64,000 bases of DNA from Pseudomonas fulva (GTDB lineage: Bacteria; Pseudomonadota; Gammaproteobacteria; Pseudomonadales; Pseudomonadaceae), in assembly GCF_023517795.1 (NCBI RefSeq), contig NZ_CP082928.1, positions 3,782,001 through 3,846,000 on the forward strand, written 5' to 3'. Below are positions 46,539 to 55,193 of the stretch, piece by piece. The stretch's first letter is position 1. Each line of letters opens with the position of its first letter. The notes beneath the pieces were generated by a model. The model was not told the DNA's origin and made no database searches. It saw nothing but the letters and a program-made list of their open reading frames with translations. The position numbers and the translations under genes were made by a program.

Positions 46539-46546
46539 GGCCCGCC

Positions 46547-48667
46547 TTACTTGCTGGCCATCACCAACCGGTTACCGCGCTCGCCGCTGCGCAGGCGCTG
46601 CAGGTGATAGGCCACCAGGCCATCCCGGGGGCGCTGCCCGGCGAGCGTTTCGAACGCCGCCAGCGCCTCGTCAGCGCCACTCGCCATCAGGCGGTAGGCC
46701 GCCTCGTAGGCCTCATCGCGGTCAGTTACCGGCACGGCCATCGCCTCCAGCGGTTCGAACACCGGCACGGTCTCGGCCTTGCCCTTGAGCAGCACCTCGC
46801 CGACCGGGCGCATCGGCACCTCGGGGCAGCGCTCGCGGATGGCGCCGGACACGCAGACCAGGGTGCCGATCTGGCCGTTCAGGCTTTCCAGGCGCGAGGT
46901 GGTGTTCACCGGATCACCCAGGGCGCGGTAATCGAAGATCACCGCGCCGCCGAAGTTGCCCACCACCACCTCACCGCTGTGCACGGCGATACGGGTCTGG
47001 CCGAAGGTGATGCCGCGCTCGCCCAGAGCGGCGACGTAACCCTGGGCGAAACGGTTGATCTCCAGGGCGCAGGCCAGGGCGCGCTGCGGGTGATCGGCCT
47101 GGGGAATCGGCGCCGAGAACATGATCGCCACCGCGTCGCCGACGATGCGATCCAGGGTGCCCTCGTGGCGAAAGGCGATGGCGATGACCTGTTCCAGGTA
47201 CTCGTTGAGCAGGCTGACTGCCGCCTCGGGGGCCTGGCGCTCCATCATCGCCGTGAAGCCGGTGATGTCGGTGAACACGAAGCTGCAGCTTTGCCGCTGC
47301 CCACCGAGTGCCAGTTGCTCGGGGTGGGCGACCAGGTGACTGACCAGGTTGGGCGACACGTAGCGCGAGAAGGCTTGCTGGATCCAGCGTTGCTCACGCT
47401 CGGCGGCCATGTGGCGCACGATGCTGGCCGCGCCGTAGACCAGCATCAGGCCCAGCGACGGGGTGAACAGGTCGAGCAGCAACCGGTGCGTGGCGAAGCC
47501 GTACCAGGCAGCCAGGTTCAACGCTGCAACCAGCCCCAGCATCAGCAGTGCCGACAACAGGGCCGGGGCGTACAGCGCCGCTATGCCGAGCATCAGGCCG
47601 CCCAGCAGCAGGGCCAGACCTTCTACCGCCGTGGCCCAGCCGGGGCGCAGCAGCAGGCTGTCGGTCAGCACCTGTTCCAGGGCCTGGGCGTGGACCTCGA
47701 CGCCGGGAATGATCCCGCCCAGGGGGCTGAAGCGCAGGTCCTGCAGGCCCTGGGCGGAGGTGCCGACCAGGACGATGCTGCCGTCAAGCGGCGGCGCCGA
47801 GCCGTCCAGCACCTGCCAGGCGGGGATGCTGCGGCTGGCCTGGGGCCGGGTGAAATACACCCACAGCTCGCCGCTGGCCGCCGTGGGGATCTGCACCCGG
47901 CCGATATCCACCCGCTGCACCCCGGCATCGCTGCTGATGATCCGGTAGCGCCCCGTGCGCTGGGCCACCCGCAGTGCCTCGGCGACCAGCGAGGGGCGCA
48001 GCTCGCCGGCCAGGGACACGAACAGCGGCACCCGCCGTACCACGCCATCGGCGTCGGGTCTGAAGGTCATGGCGCCAAGCCCGCGGGCGGCCTGCTCCAG
48101 CTGCGGCAAAGGGCGCGCTGCACCCTGGAAGGCGGGCACGAAAGCCAGTGGCGAGGGGCCTTGCTGCACCAGGCCGAAGCGGCTCAAGGGTGGCCCGTCG
48201 ACCCCCGGGCTCTGCTCGGCGGCAAAGCCGAGCACCACATTGCCGCGCTCCAGAACCTCGGCGAATTGCCCGTCGTGGTCCGGCAGGGCCGCCAACTGCG
48301 TGGCCAGGGCCGGCGGTAGCAGGTTGCCGCGCAGCAACTGTTCGGGCGAGGTGCGATCGGGCTCGGCGAACAATACGTCGAACACCACCGCCGCGGCACC
48401 GGCCTGCTCGAGGCGCTGCACCAGCGCGGCCACCTGGGTGCGCGGCCAGGGCCACTGGCCGATGCGCGCGAGGCTCTGCTCATCGAGGTCGACGACGCGC
48501 ACCGGCGCCTCCTGGTAAGGCCGCGGCTGCCAGCGCTGGTACTGATCGAATACCGCGTGGCGAGCCTTCTGCACCAGCACCGGGTCGAGCAGAAACACCA
48601 TGCAGAGGCCCAGCAACACGGCCAGGCAGAAGCCGCCGCCTGAGGAAAACAGACGAGACTTAGCCAT
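46547..48667 (-). CDS. CHASE2-domain class III adenylate/guanylate cyclase
   Basis: A 706-residue membrane cyclase. One N-terminal segment, a periplasmic CHASE2 sensor (about 35-330), three membrane segments (about 345-415) and a C-terminal class III cyclase domain. Metal aspartates lie in FTDITGFT and RIVGDAVAIM, and the transition-state Asn/Arg in NTTSRLE. The usual substrate-selecting Lys (DK-x-x-GD) is Arg here (TLDRIVGD), as in some bacterial relatives, so the nucleotide used is not certain. Convergent with the FecR-OmpA pair, with 8 bases between stops; such genes often occur together. Confidence 0.87.
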   Translation of the reverse strand: MAKSRLFSSGGGFCLAVLLGLCMVFLLDPVLVQKARHAVFDQYQRWQPRPYQEAPVRVVDLDEQSLARIGQWPWPRTQVAALVQRLEQAGAAAVVFDVLFAEPDRTSPEQLLRGNLLPPALATQLAALPDHDGQFAEVLERGNVVLGFAAEQSPGVDGPPLSRFGLVQQGPSPLAFVPAFQGAARPLPQLEQAARGLGAMTFRPDADGVVRRVPLFVSLAGELRPSLVAEALRVAQRTGRYRIISSDAGVQRVDIGRVQIPTAASGELWVYFTRPQASRSIPAWQVLDGSAPPLDGSIVLVGTSAQGLQDLRFSPLGGIIPGVEVHAQALEQVLTDSLLLRPGWATAVEGLALLLGGLMLGIAALYAPALLSALLMLGLVAALNLAAWYGFATHRLLLDLFTPSLGLMLVYGAASIVRHMAAEREQRWIQQAFSRYVSPNLVSHLVAHPEQLALGGQRQSCSFVFTDITGFTAMMERQAPEAAVSLLNEYLEQVIAIAFRHEGTLDRIVGDAVAIMFSAPIPQADHPQRALACALEINRFAQGYVAALGERGITFGQTRIAVHSGEVVVGNFGGAVIFDYRALGDPVNTTSRLESLNGQIGTLVCVSGAIRERCPEVPMRPVGEVLLKGKAETVPVFEPLEAMAVPVTDRDEAYEAAYRLMASGADEALAAFETLAGQRPRDGLVAYHLQRLRSGERGNRLVMASK

Positions 48668-48837
48668 GTATCAGGGCTCTGGGCAGGGGGGAGAACTGCA
48701 ACTGGATCATGGACGGTACCTGGGATGCGGGCAGAGGGGGCGGCTGCCCCTGGCGCAAGCCTAGCGCGCAGCGGATTCGATCAAGGCGGTGATTCGTTTG
48801 GTCGCGACTTTGCCACATAAACCCCTTCCATGGAGGC

Positions 48838-49740
48838 TCAGCAGGGCGCCGCCTTCACGAAATCGATAAAGGCCCTGAGCGGCGAGGGCAGGTAGCGGCG
48901 CCCCGGGTAGTACAGGTACGGGCCCGAGAAACTCTGCCACCAGGGCTCCAGTACCGGCTCCAGCGCGCCGCTCTGCAGGTGCGGGCGTAGCCAGTCCTCG
49001 AACAGGTAGACCATGCCCAGGCCGTCGATGGCCGCCTGCACGGCCAGGTCGACGGCGCCGCCGATGCGCACGATCAGCGGGCCGTCGGGATCGACGCTGA
49101 TGGTCTCGCCATCGCGTTGGTACTCCCACAGCGGCATGGCGCCGCTGGCGAACTTGCCGCGCAGGCAGGCGTGCTGCAGCAGGTCGCGCGGGTGCCCGGG
49201 GCGCCCGTGGGCATCCAGGTAGGCGGGCGAGGCGGCGGTGGCGCAGCGTTGCAGGCGCGGGCCGATCGGCACGGCGATCATGTCCTGCTCCAGGCGATCG
49301 TCGTAGCGAATGCCGGCGTCGCAGCCCGCCGCCAGCACGTCGACGAAGCTTTCCTCGGCAATCACCTCCACGCGGATGTCGGGGTAGGCTTTCAGGAACG
49401 GGGTGATCAGCCTGGGCAGCACCAGCCGCGCGGCGCTCAGCGGCACGTTGAGTTTCAGGGTACCGGTGGGGCGGTCACGAAACTCGTTGACCACGTCCAG
49501 CGCCGCGGTCACTTCGCCCAGCGCCGGCACGATGCGGTTGATCAGCAGCTGGCCCGCTTCGGTCGGCAGGATGCTGCGCGTGGTGCGGTTGAGCAGGCGC
49601 ACGCCAAGGCCGGCTTCCACGCGCCGCACGGCGTCGCTGAGGCTGGAGGCGGATTTGCCACTGAGCCGTGCGCCTTCCCGGAACCCGCCGGCGTTTACCA
49701 CGGTGACGAAGGCCAGCAGATCCTGGATGTCAGTGTTCAC
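48838..49740 (-). CDS. LysR-family transcriptional regulator
   Basis: A 300-residue regulator with N-terminal HTH (LLAFVTVVNAGGFREGARLSG, SASSLSDAVRRVEAGLGVRL) and an effector domain. Divergent from an aldo/keto reductase gene 100 bases away, the probable target. Effector unknown. Confidence 0.88.
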   Translation of the reverse strand: MNTDIQDLLAFVTVVNAGGFREGARLSGKSASSLSDAVRRVEAGLGVRLLNRTTRSILPTEAGQLLINRIVPALGEVTAALDVVNEFRDRPTGTLKLNVPLSAARLVLPRLITPFLKAYPDIRVEVIAEESFVDVLAAGCDAGIRYDDRLEQDMIAVPIGPRLQRCATAASPAYLDAHGRPGHPRDLLQHACLRGKFASGAMPLWEYQRDGETISVDPDGPLIVRIGGAVDLAVQAAIDGLGMVYLFEDWLRPHLQSGALEPVLEPWWQSFSGPYLYYPGRRYLPSPLRAFIDFVKAAPC

Positions 49741-49840
49741 TGTTCGCTCTCCCGTACGGCCCGTGCTGATTGCACTCGATTATCGGCGCAGTGGTCAACG
49801 CCTATAGTGGCCCCGACATCCACTGATCGAGGCAGATGAC

Positions 49841-50704
49841 ATGAGCAACGCCAGCCAGGCCGGGACCTTTTCTCTCGGTGAACGCACCGTCAATCGCATG
49901 GGCTACGGTGCCATGCAGCTCGCCGGGCCCCAGGTGTTCGGCCCGCCCCGTGATCGCACTGCGGCGCTGGCGGTATTGCGCGCCGCACGCGATGCCGGGG
50001 TCAACCATATCGACACCGCGGACTTCTACGGCCCGCACGTCACCAATCAGCTGATCCGCGAAGCGCTGCACCCCTATGGCGATGAGCTGGTGCTGGTCAC
50101 CAAGGTCGGCGCCCGGCGTGAAGCGGATGCATCCTGGCACCCGGCCGCGACACCCGCCGAGTTGACCCAGGCCGTGCACGACAACCTGCGCAACCTGGGT
50201 GTCGAGGCGCTGGACGTCGTCAATTTCCGCGCCTGGGGCACGCTGCATGCCCCCGACGAAGCGTCCATCGAGGAAGCGTTCGGCACCCTGGCCGACCTGC
50301 AGCGCCAGGGGCTGATTCGTCAGCTGGGCCTGAGCAACGTATCGGCGCTGCAGATCAGCCAGGCCCAGCGCATCGCGCCGGTGGTCTGCGTGCAGAATCA
50401 CTACAACCTGTCGCACCGCGACGACGAGTCGCTGATCGCCGAACTGGCCCGCCAGGGCATCGCCTATGTACCGTTCTTTCCGCTGGGTGGCTTCTCGCCG
50501 TTGCAGTCCGAGGCGTTGTCCGGCGTGGCGGTTCGCCTGCAAACGTCGCCGCTGCGGGTGGCGCTGGCCTGGCTGCTGCAGCGCTCGCCGAACATCCTGC
50601 TGATTCCGGGCACTTCGTCTGTGGCGCACCTGCAGGAGAATCTCAGTGCCAGCGAGCTGGTGATCCCCCCGGCGTTGCTGGCCGAACTGGACGCCCTGGC
50701 CTGA
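49841..50704 (+). CDS. Aldo/keto reductase
   Basis: A 287-residue NADPH-dependent reductase with the TIM-barrel pattern. Catalytic Asp and Tyr lie in HIDTADFYGP, the Lys in LVTKVGARRE, and the cofactor-binding end in LLIPGTSSVAHLQENL. Substrate unknown. A TATAGT -10-like box lies at 49803-49808. Confidence 0.9.
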   Translation: MSNASQAGTFSLGERTVNRMGYGAMQLAGPQVFGPPRDRTAALAVLRAARDAGVNHIDTADFYGPHVTNQLIREALHPYGDELVLVTKVGARREADASWHPAATPAELTQAVHDNLRNLGVEALDVVNFRAWGTLHAPDEASIEEAFGTLADLQRQGLIRQLGLSNVSALQISQAQRIAPVVCVQNHYNLSHRDDESLIAELARQGIAYVPFFPLGGFSPLQSEALSGVAVRLQTSPLRVALAWLLQRSPNILLIPGTSSVAHLQENLSASELVIPPALLAELDALA

Positions 50705-50713
50705 CAGAGACCC

Positions 50714-51178
50714 TTAGCGCAACAGGGACTTCTTGTAGCCGATATGCGATGCCTCGAAGCCCAGCTCTTCATAGAAGCGCTGGGCTTGCTTGCGCGTGTG
50801 GTCGCAGCTCAGCTGGATCAACTGGCAGCCGCGTGCGCGGGCTTGCTCGAAGGCCCACAGGAACATCTCTCGGCCGATGCCGGCGCCGCGGCAGTTCGGG
50901 TCGATGCGCACGGCTTCGATCTGCGCGCGCCAGGCGCCCAGGCGCGAAATGTTCGGCAGGAAGGTCAGCTGCAGGGTGCCGATCAGCTGATCCTCGTCGG
51001 TGACCACGGCCAGCAGCTGGTTGGGATCGGCGTCGATGGCCTCGAAGGCGCTGATATAGGCCGGTTGTAGCGGCGTGGAGGCCGCTTCGCGAGACTGGCC
51101 GAGCGGGTCGCTGGCCAGCAGGGCGACGATGGTTTCCAGGTCGGTGCGCTGTGCTTTGCGAAAGGTCAGGGTCGACAT
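50714..51178 (-). CDS. GNAT-family N-acetyltransferase
   Basis: A 154-residue acetyltransferase. Motif A is AVRIDPNCRGAGIGREMFLW (about 90-109) and motif B RFYEELGFEASHIGYKK. Its start is 46 bases from an 18-bp palindrome shared with the divergent MarR-PrpF gene, so the MarR part probably represses it too. Substrate unknown. Confidence 0.88.
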   Translation of the reverse strand: MSTLTFRKAQRTDLETIVALLASDPLGQSREAASTPLQPAYISAFEAIDADPNQLLAVVTDEDQLIGTLQLTFLPNISRLGAWRAQIEAVRIDPNCRGAGIGREMFLWAFEQARARGCQLIQLSCDHTRKQAQRFYEELGFEASHIGYKKSLLR

Positions 51179-51223
51179 GGGGTGGTCTCCGGGGCGGGCA
51201 ATGGATGTTCATTGCCGGAAAAC

Positions 51224-51241
51224 TACATTAGCGCTAATGTA
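51224..51241. promoter_or_regulatory. Perfect 18-bp palindrome, MarR operator candidate
   Basis: TACATTAGCGCTAATGTA is a perfect palindrome 15 bases before the MarR-PrpF start and 45 bases before the divergent GNAT start. Position and symmetry fit a MarR dimer site controlling both genes. Confidence 0.7.
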
Positions 51242-51256
51242 TTTGGCAAAGGTGTG

Positions 51257-52963
51257 ATGGAGCCGGCGATGACCGTGAAGATCGAACCTGGCCTGGGTGA
51301 GTTGCTGCGCTACGTGTCCGAGTTGGTGGAGCGCGGGGCCGAGCAGCATTATCAGGACATGGGCCTCACCTACCGCGCGCGCTATACGCCAGTGCTGCGC
51401 GCCCTCGAGGCGGGCGCCCGGACCATCACCGAAATCACCGCGCGCACCCACCTGACTCAAGGGGCGATCAGCCAGACGGTGAGCCAGATGGAGGCGGACG
51501 GCCTGATCACCCGCCAACGCGGCGCCGATGCGCGCAAGAGCGAGATCCACCTGGCGCCGGCCGGTCAACGGCTGATGCCCCTGCTGATCGGTCACTGGGC
51601 GGTGACCTTTCGCGCCATCGAACGGCTCGAAGAGGAGATCGGCCATCCGCTACGCCAGGTGTTGCAGTCGGCGGCTCAGGCGCTCCAGCATCAGGACTTC
51701 TCGCAGCGCCTGAGCGCGGCCAACGACCAGCCGTCACAGGAGTACCCGGCCATGCATGAGCCCCGCTCGACAGGCATCCGCGTGGAAGGCGGCGTGGTGG
51801 CCTTTCCCGTGCACTTCATGCGCGGCGGCACCTCCACCGGCCTGGTGATCGACGAGCGCTGCGCGCCCCAGGACATCGCCCTGCGCGAGGAACTGCTGCG
51901 CCACCTGATGGGCGTGCCGCTGCACGGCGAGGCGCCCGGCAACCGCCAGCTCACCGGCCTGGGCCGCGGCCCGGCGACCAGCAACAAGGTGTTCTTCGTC
52001 GAACTGGAAAACGCCGACGGCAAGCGGCGCCTGGTCAGCACCCTGGCGCAACTGGCCGCCAGCCACTCGGCCATCGACTGGAGCGTGAACTGCGGCAACA
52101 TGTCCTCGGCGCTGCCGCTGTGGGCGCTGGACATGGGCCTGGCTGACGGCGCGAGCGGTGATTTCGAGATCGACATCCGTAACATCAACACCGGGGTGAT
52201 CACCACCGGGCGGGTGCTGCGCGATGCCGACAATGCCCTGCGCAAGGTGGCGATCCCCGGTGTACCGGGGCAGTTTCCTGGGGTCGATCTGTTCCTGCAT
52301 CACCCGGTCGGTGCCAAGACCGGTGCCTTGCTGCCCACCGGTAATGTGCTGGATGTCATCGGTGGTCACGCGGTGTCCTGCGTGGACGTGGCGGTGCCGA
52401 TGGTGATCATCGACGCCGCCTGCTTCGGCAAGACGGCGCGCGAGCCGCTCGCCGAATTGGAGACTGATAGCGCCTTCATGCAGGCGCTGCGCGAAGTGTG
52501 GATCGAGGCGGGGCTGCGCATGGGCCTGAAGAAACGCAGTGGCGATTTGATGAGCCGGGAGGACATCGGCCGCAGCGAGACCATCCCCAAGGTGTGCATC
52601 ATCGGCCCGGCCGCGGCGGGCGGCACCCTGTCGGTGCGCTACTTCACCCCGCAGACGCTGCACGCCTCCATGGCTGTATCGGGTGGCTGCTGCCTGGCCG
52701 CCGCCGCGTTGATTCCGGGCACCGTGGCCGCCCGCCTGGCGGCCGCCGCACCGCAGGTCGGCGAGCAGTTCGGCGAATATGCGGTGGCCATGGAAAACCC
52801 CGCCGGCACCCTAGACGCCACTGTGGTGGCCCGCGATATCGGCGCCGGGCTGGAGGTCAGAACCGTGGCCTACCGGCGCAGCGCCCAGGTGCTGCAGCGT
52901 GGGCATGTGCCGCTTTACAACGCTTCTCAGGAACTGACTGCGGCTTTGGTGGCGTTGAGGTAG
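51257..52963 (+). CDS. MarR regulator fused to PrpF-type isomerase
   Basis: A single 568-codon frame. Residues 1 to about 165 form a MarR regulator (winged helix TITEITARTHLTQGAISQTV, wing GADARKSEIHL). Residues 166-568 form a complete PrpF/4-oxalomesaconate-tautomerase-like isomerase (FMRGGTSTGLVIDER, SVNCGNMSSAL, FLHHPVGAKTGALLPTGNV, SGGCCLAAAALIPG) of about 400 residues, a normal full length. There is no stop between the parts. An in-frame ATG at 51752 has AGGAG nine bases upstream, so the isomerase could also be made separately. AAGG before ATG 51257 supports the upstream start. Either a genuine fusion or loss of a stop codon; I know of no described MarR-PrpF protein. Confidence 0.75.
   Translation: MEPAMTVKIEPGLGELLRYVSELVERGAEQHYQDMGLTYRARYTPVLRALEAGARTITEITARTHLTQGAISQTVSQMEADGLITRQRGADARKSEIHLAPAGQRLMPLLIGHWAVTFRAIERLEEEIGHPLRQVLQSAAQALQHQDFSQRLSAANDQPSQEYPAMHEPRSTGIRVEGGVVAFPVHFMRGGTSTGLVIDERCAPQDIALREELLRHLMGVPLHGEAPGNRQLTGLGRGPATSNKVFFVELENADGKRRLVSTLAQLAASHSAIDWSVNCGNMSSALPLWALDMGLADGASGDFEIDIRNINTGVITTGRVLRDADNALRKVAIPGVPGQFPGVDLFLHHPVGAKTGALLPTGNVLDVIGGHAVSCVDVAVPMVIIDAACFGKTAREPLAELETDSAFMQALREVWIEAGLRMGLKKRSGDLMSREDIGRSETIPKVCIIGPAAAGGTLSVRYFTPQTLHASMAVSGGCCLAAAALIPGTVAARLAAAAPQVGEQFGEYAVAMENPAGTLDATVVARDIGAGLEVRTVAYRRSAQVLQRGHVPLYNASQELTAALVALR
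51738..51754 (+). promoter_or_regulatory. Internal ribosome binding site and start for the PrpF part
   Basis: AGGAG (51738-51742) followed nine bases later by ATG (51752-51754) lies in the linker between the MarR and PrpF parts, in the same frame. It would allow independent translation of the isomerase. Confidence 0.5.
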
Positions 52964-52965
52964 CG

Positions 52966-54417
52966 TCAGCGCATCACTAACCGCTCCGGCATTTCCCAAC
53001 CGCCGCCCAGTGCCCTGAAGGCGGCGATGGCGGCGCGGGCCGATTCGGTCTGGGCTTGCGCCCTGGCGTCGGAGGTGCGCAGCAGGGTCTGGTCGGCGTT
53101 GAGCACGTCGATCAGGCTGGCGGCGCCGTTCTGGTAGGCGATCAATGACGACTGCCTGGCGCTTGTCAGGGACTTCTCGCCGGCCGTCAAGGTGGCCGCC
53201 TGGGCCTCGCGGTTGACCAGCGCCGAGAAGGCATTCTCTACATCCTCACTGGCACGCAGTACCGACTGACGATAGGCCGCCAGCGCTTCGGCTTCGCGGC
53301 CTTTGGCCTGGGCGATCTGAGCGTTGATACGGCCGAAATCGAACAGCCGCCAGCGCAGGCCCAGCACGCCCGCCGATTGCGCGACACCACTACTGAACAG
53401 GTGGCCACTTTGCGTGGTGGCGCTGCCCAGCAGGGCGCTGAGCGAGAATTTCGGGTAGTACTCGCTGATCGCCTCGCCGATGCGCGCATTGGCGGCGACC
53501 AGGCGCTGCTCGGCGGCGATCAGGTCGGGCCGGCGGCGCAGCAGGTCAGCGGGGGTGCCCGTCGCCGCGAGTTGCGGCGCACGTGGAATGGCGTTCGCGG
53601 CCGCGAGTTCGGCGCGGTGGGTGCCCGGCGCGCTGCCGAGCATCACGTCCATCGCGTTCATGGCCGCATCGAGGCCCGTCTGCAAGACCGGCATGCTGGC
53701 CCTGACTTGCGAGAGCTCGCCTTCGGTCTGCTGCACCTGGTACTCGGCGGCCAGGCCCCGGGTGTGCAACAGGCGCACCTTCTCCAGCAACGCCTGCTGG
53801 GTATCGACCTGCCGCTCGGCAATCGCCAGGCGCGCCTGCAGGCCGCGGATGCTGGTGTAGATATCGGCAGTTTGCGCGGCAACCGCCAGCCGTGTGGCGA
53901 CGACGCCGGCTTCGGACGCCTGGTAGTCCGCCAGAGCGGCTTCCCTGCCTCGGCGCAGGCCGCCATATACATCCAGTTCCCAGCTCGCTTCGAGGTTGGC
54001 CTCGTAGCTATTACCATAGCGGTCGTAGCCGGGCGTGGCGTCCAGCACCCGGCCCAGGGGCGTTTCCACCGATTGATAGGCACGTGCCGCCTGGCCGTTG
54101 ACCGTGGCTGAGGGAAGCAGCGCCGCATTGGCAGCGCCCAGGCCGGCGCGGGCTTGCAGGACGCGGGCCCGGGCCTGGGCGATGTCGAGGTTCTGCGCCA
54201 GGGCTTCGTCGATCAACGCACTCAACTGGGCGTCGCCGAAGCCCTCCCACCAGTGGGCGAAACTGGCGGGTGCCGGCGCGGCTCGCCGCTCCACGGCGGC
54301 CTGCCCGAGGTAATGGTCGGCCAGTGGCGCGTCCGGGCGATGGTAATCCGGGCCGACCGCGCAACCTGCCGCCAGGCTGGTGCTGATCACGAGGGCAAGA
54401 GGGCGCATGGCAGGCAT
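52966..54417 (-). CDS. RND outer-membrane factor (NodT/OprM family lipoprotein)
   Basis: A 483-residue TolC-like lipoprotein with lipobox SLAAGC, the N-terminal GPDYHRP of NodT-family channels, two OEP repeats and the C-terminal AYQNGAASLIDVLNADQTLL. It is divergent from the TetR gene and from the adaptor-pump operon that it presumably serves; the same palindrome precedes both arms. Convergent with the MarR-PrpF gene, two bases apart. Confidence 0.9.
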   Translation of the reverse strand: MPAMRPLALVISTSLAAGCAVGPDYHRPDAPLADHYLGQAAVERRAAPAPASFAHWWEGFGDAQLSALIDEALAQNLDIAQARARVLQARAGLGAANAALLPSATVNGQAARAYQSVETPLGRVLDATPGYDRYGNSYEANLEASWELDVYGGLRRGREAALADYQASEAGVVATRLAVAAQTADIYTSIRGLQARLAIAERQVDTQQALLEKVRLLHTRGLAAEYQVQQTEGELSQVRASMPVLQTGLDAAMNAMDVMLGSAPGTHRAELAAANAIPRAPQLAATGTPADLLRRRPDLIAAEQRLVAANARIGEAISEYYPKFSLSALLGSATTQSGHLFSSGVAQSAGVLGLRWRLFDFGRINAQIAQAKGREAEALAAYRQSVLRASEDVENAFSALVNREAQAATLTAGEKSLTSARQSSLIAYQNGAASLIDVLNADQTLLRTSDARAQAQTESARAAIAAFRALGGGWEMPERLVMR

Positions 54418-54444
54418 GGGATTTCTCGTAGGCGAAAATAGATG

Positions 54445-54468
54445 GTGACCATATTATATATCGGTCAC
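54445..54468. promoter_or_regulatory. Operator GTGACC-N12-GGTCAC (channel/tetR side)
   Basis: GTGACC (54445-54450) and GGTCAC (54463-54468) flank an entirely AT-rich 12-base centre except one C. The same arms with the same spacing recur at 55133, before the adaptor gene. It lies 27 bases upstream of the channel gene and 39 before tetR. Confidence 0.75.
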
Positions 54469-54507
54469 TTGCTGTCAATCAGCTCACCGTGGAGTTAAGC
54501 TCTAGGC

Positions 54508-55122
54508 ATGAACGACGACATGAACAACTCGACCACACGCGGGCCGCAGGATCACGAGATCCGCGACCAGATCATCAACGCCGCGACCCTGCATTTCGGC
54601 CACTACGGCTATGAGAAAACCACGGTTTCGGACCTTGCCAAGGCGATCGGTTTCTCCAAGGCCTACATCTATAAATTCTTCGATTCCAAGCAGGCCATCG
54701 GTGGGGTGATCTGCACCAATCGCCTGGCCATGATCATGGGCATCGTCGACGCGGCACTGGCCGACGCGCCGAGTGCCTCGGAGAAGCTTAGGCGCCTGTT
54801 TCGCTCGATTTCAGAGGCTGGCAGCGATCTGTTCTTCCACGACCGCAAGCTCTACGACATCGCGGCGGTGGCCTCGCGTGACCAGTGGCCGTCGGTCAAG
54901 GCGCACGAGCTGCGCATTCGCGAGCTGATCCAGCAGATTCTCCTCGAGGGCCGTGAAGCGGGCGAATTCGAGCGCAAGACGCCGCTGGACGAAACCACCA
55001 ACGCGATCTTTCTGATCCTGCGGCCCTACGTCAATTCCGCCCAATTGCAATACAACCTGGGCGACGCTGCCGAGGCCGCCGCGCACCTGCCGGCGCTGAT
55101 ATTGCGCAGCTTGGCTCCGTAG
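54508..55122 (+). CDS. TetR-family repressor of the second RND system
   Basis: A 204-residue repressor with HTH (TVSDLAKAIGFSKAYIYKFFDSK, about 44-66) and an effector domain ending in LRPYVNSAQLQYNLGD. It sits between the divergent channel gene and the adaptor-pump operon, and matching palindromes flank it, so it is the likely local repressor. Inducer unknown. Confidence 0.88.
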   Translation: MNDDMNNSTTRGPQDHEIRDQIINAATLHFGHYGYEKTTVSDLAKAIGFSKAYIYKFFDSKQAIGGVICTNRLAMIMGIVDAALADAPSASEKLRRLFRSISEAGSDLFFHDRKLYDIAAVASRDQWPSVKAHELRIRELIQQILLEGREAGEFERKTPLDETTNAIFLILRPYVNSAQLQYNLGDAAEAAAHLPALILRSLAP

Positions 55123-55132
55123 TCATGCGCCT

Positions 55133-55167
55133 GTGACCATTGACAATATTGGTCACTGGTTTAAGAA
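55133..55167. promoter_or_regulatory. Operator GTGACC-N12-GGTCAC overlapping the pump promoter
   Basis: GTGACC (55133-55138) and GGTCAC (55151-55156), with an extra A/T pair extending the arms to seven bases. A perfect TTGACA -35 (55140-55145) lies inside it and TAAGAA (55162-55167) follows after 16 bases. A bound repressor would block RNA polymerase. Confidence 0.75.
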
Positions 55168-55193
55168 TGAGGTTCCTGAATTGCTCTTGAGTG

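Noticed and set aside
51182..51256. Earlier GTG start for the MarR-PrpF gene
   Set aside because: It would place the perfect palindrome inside the coding region, and its translation has no MarR similarity; ATG 51257 has AAGG upstream.
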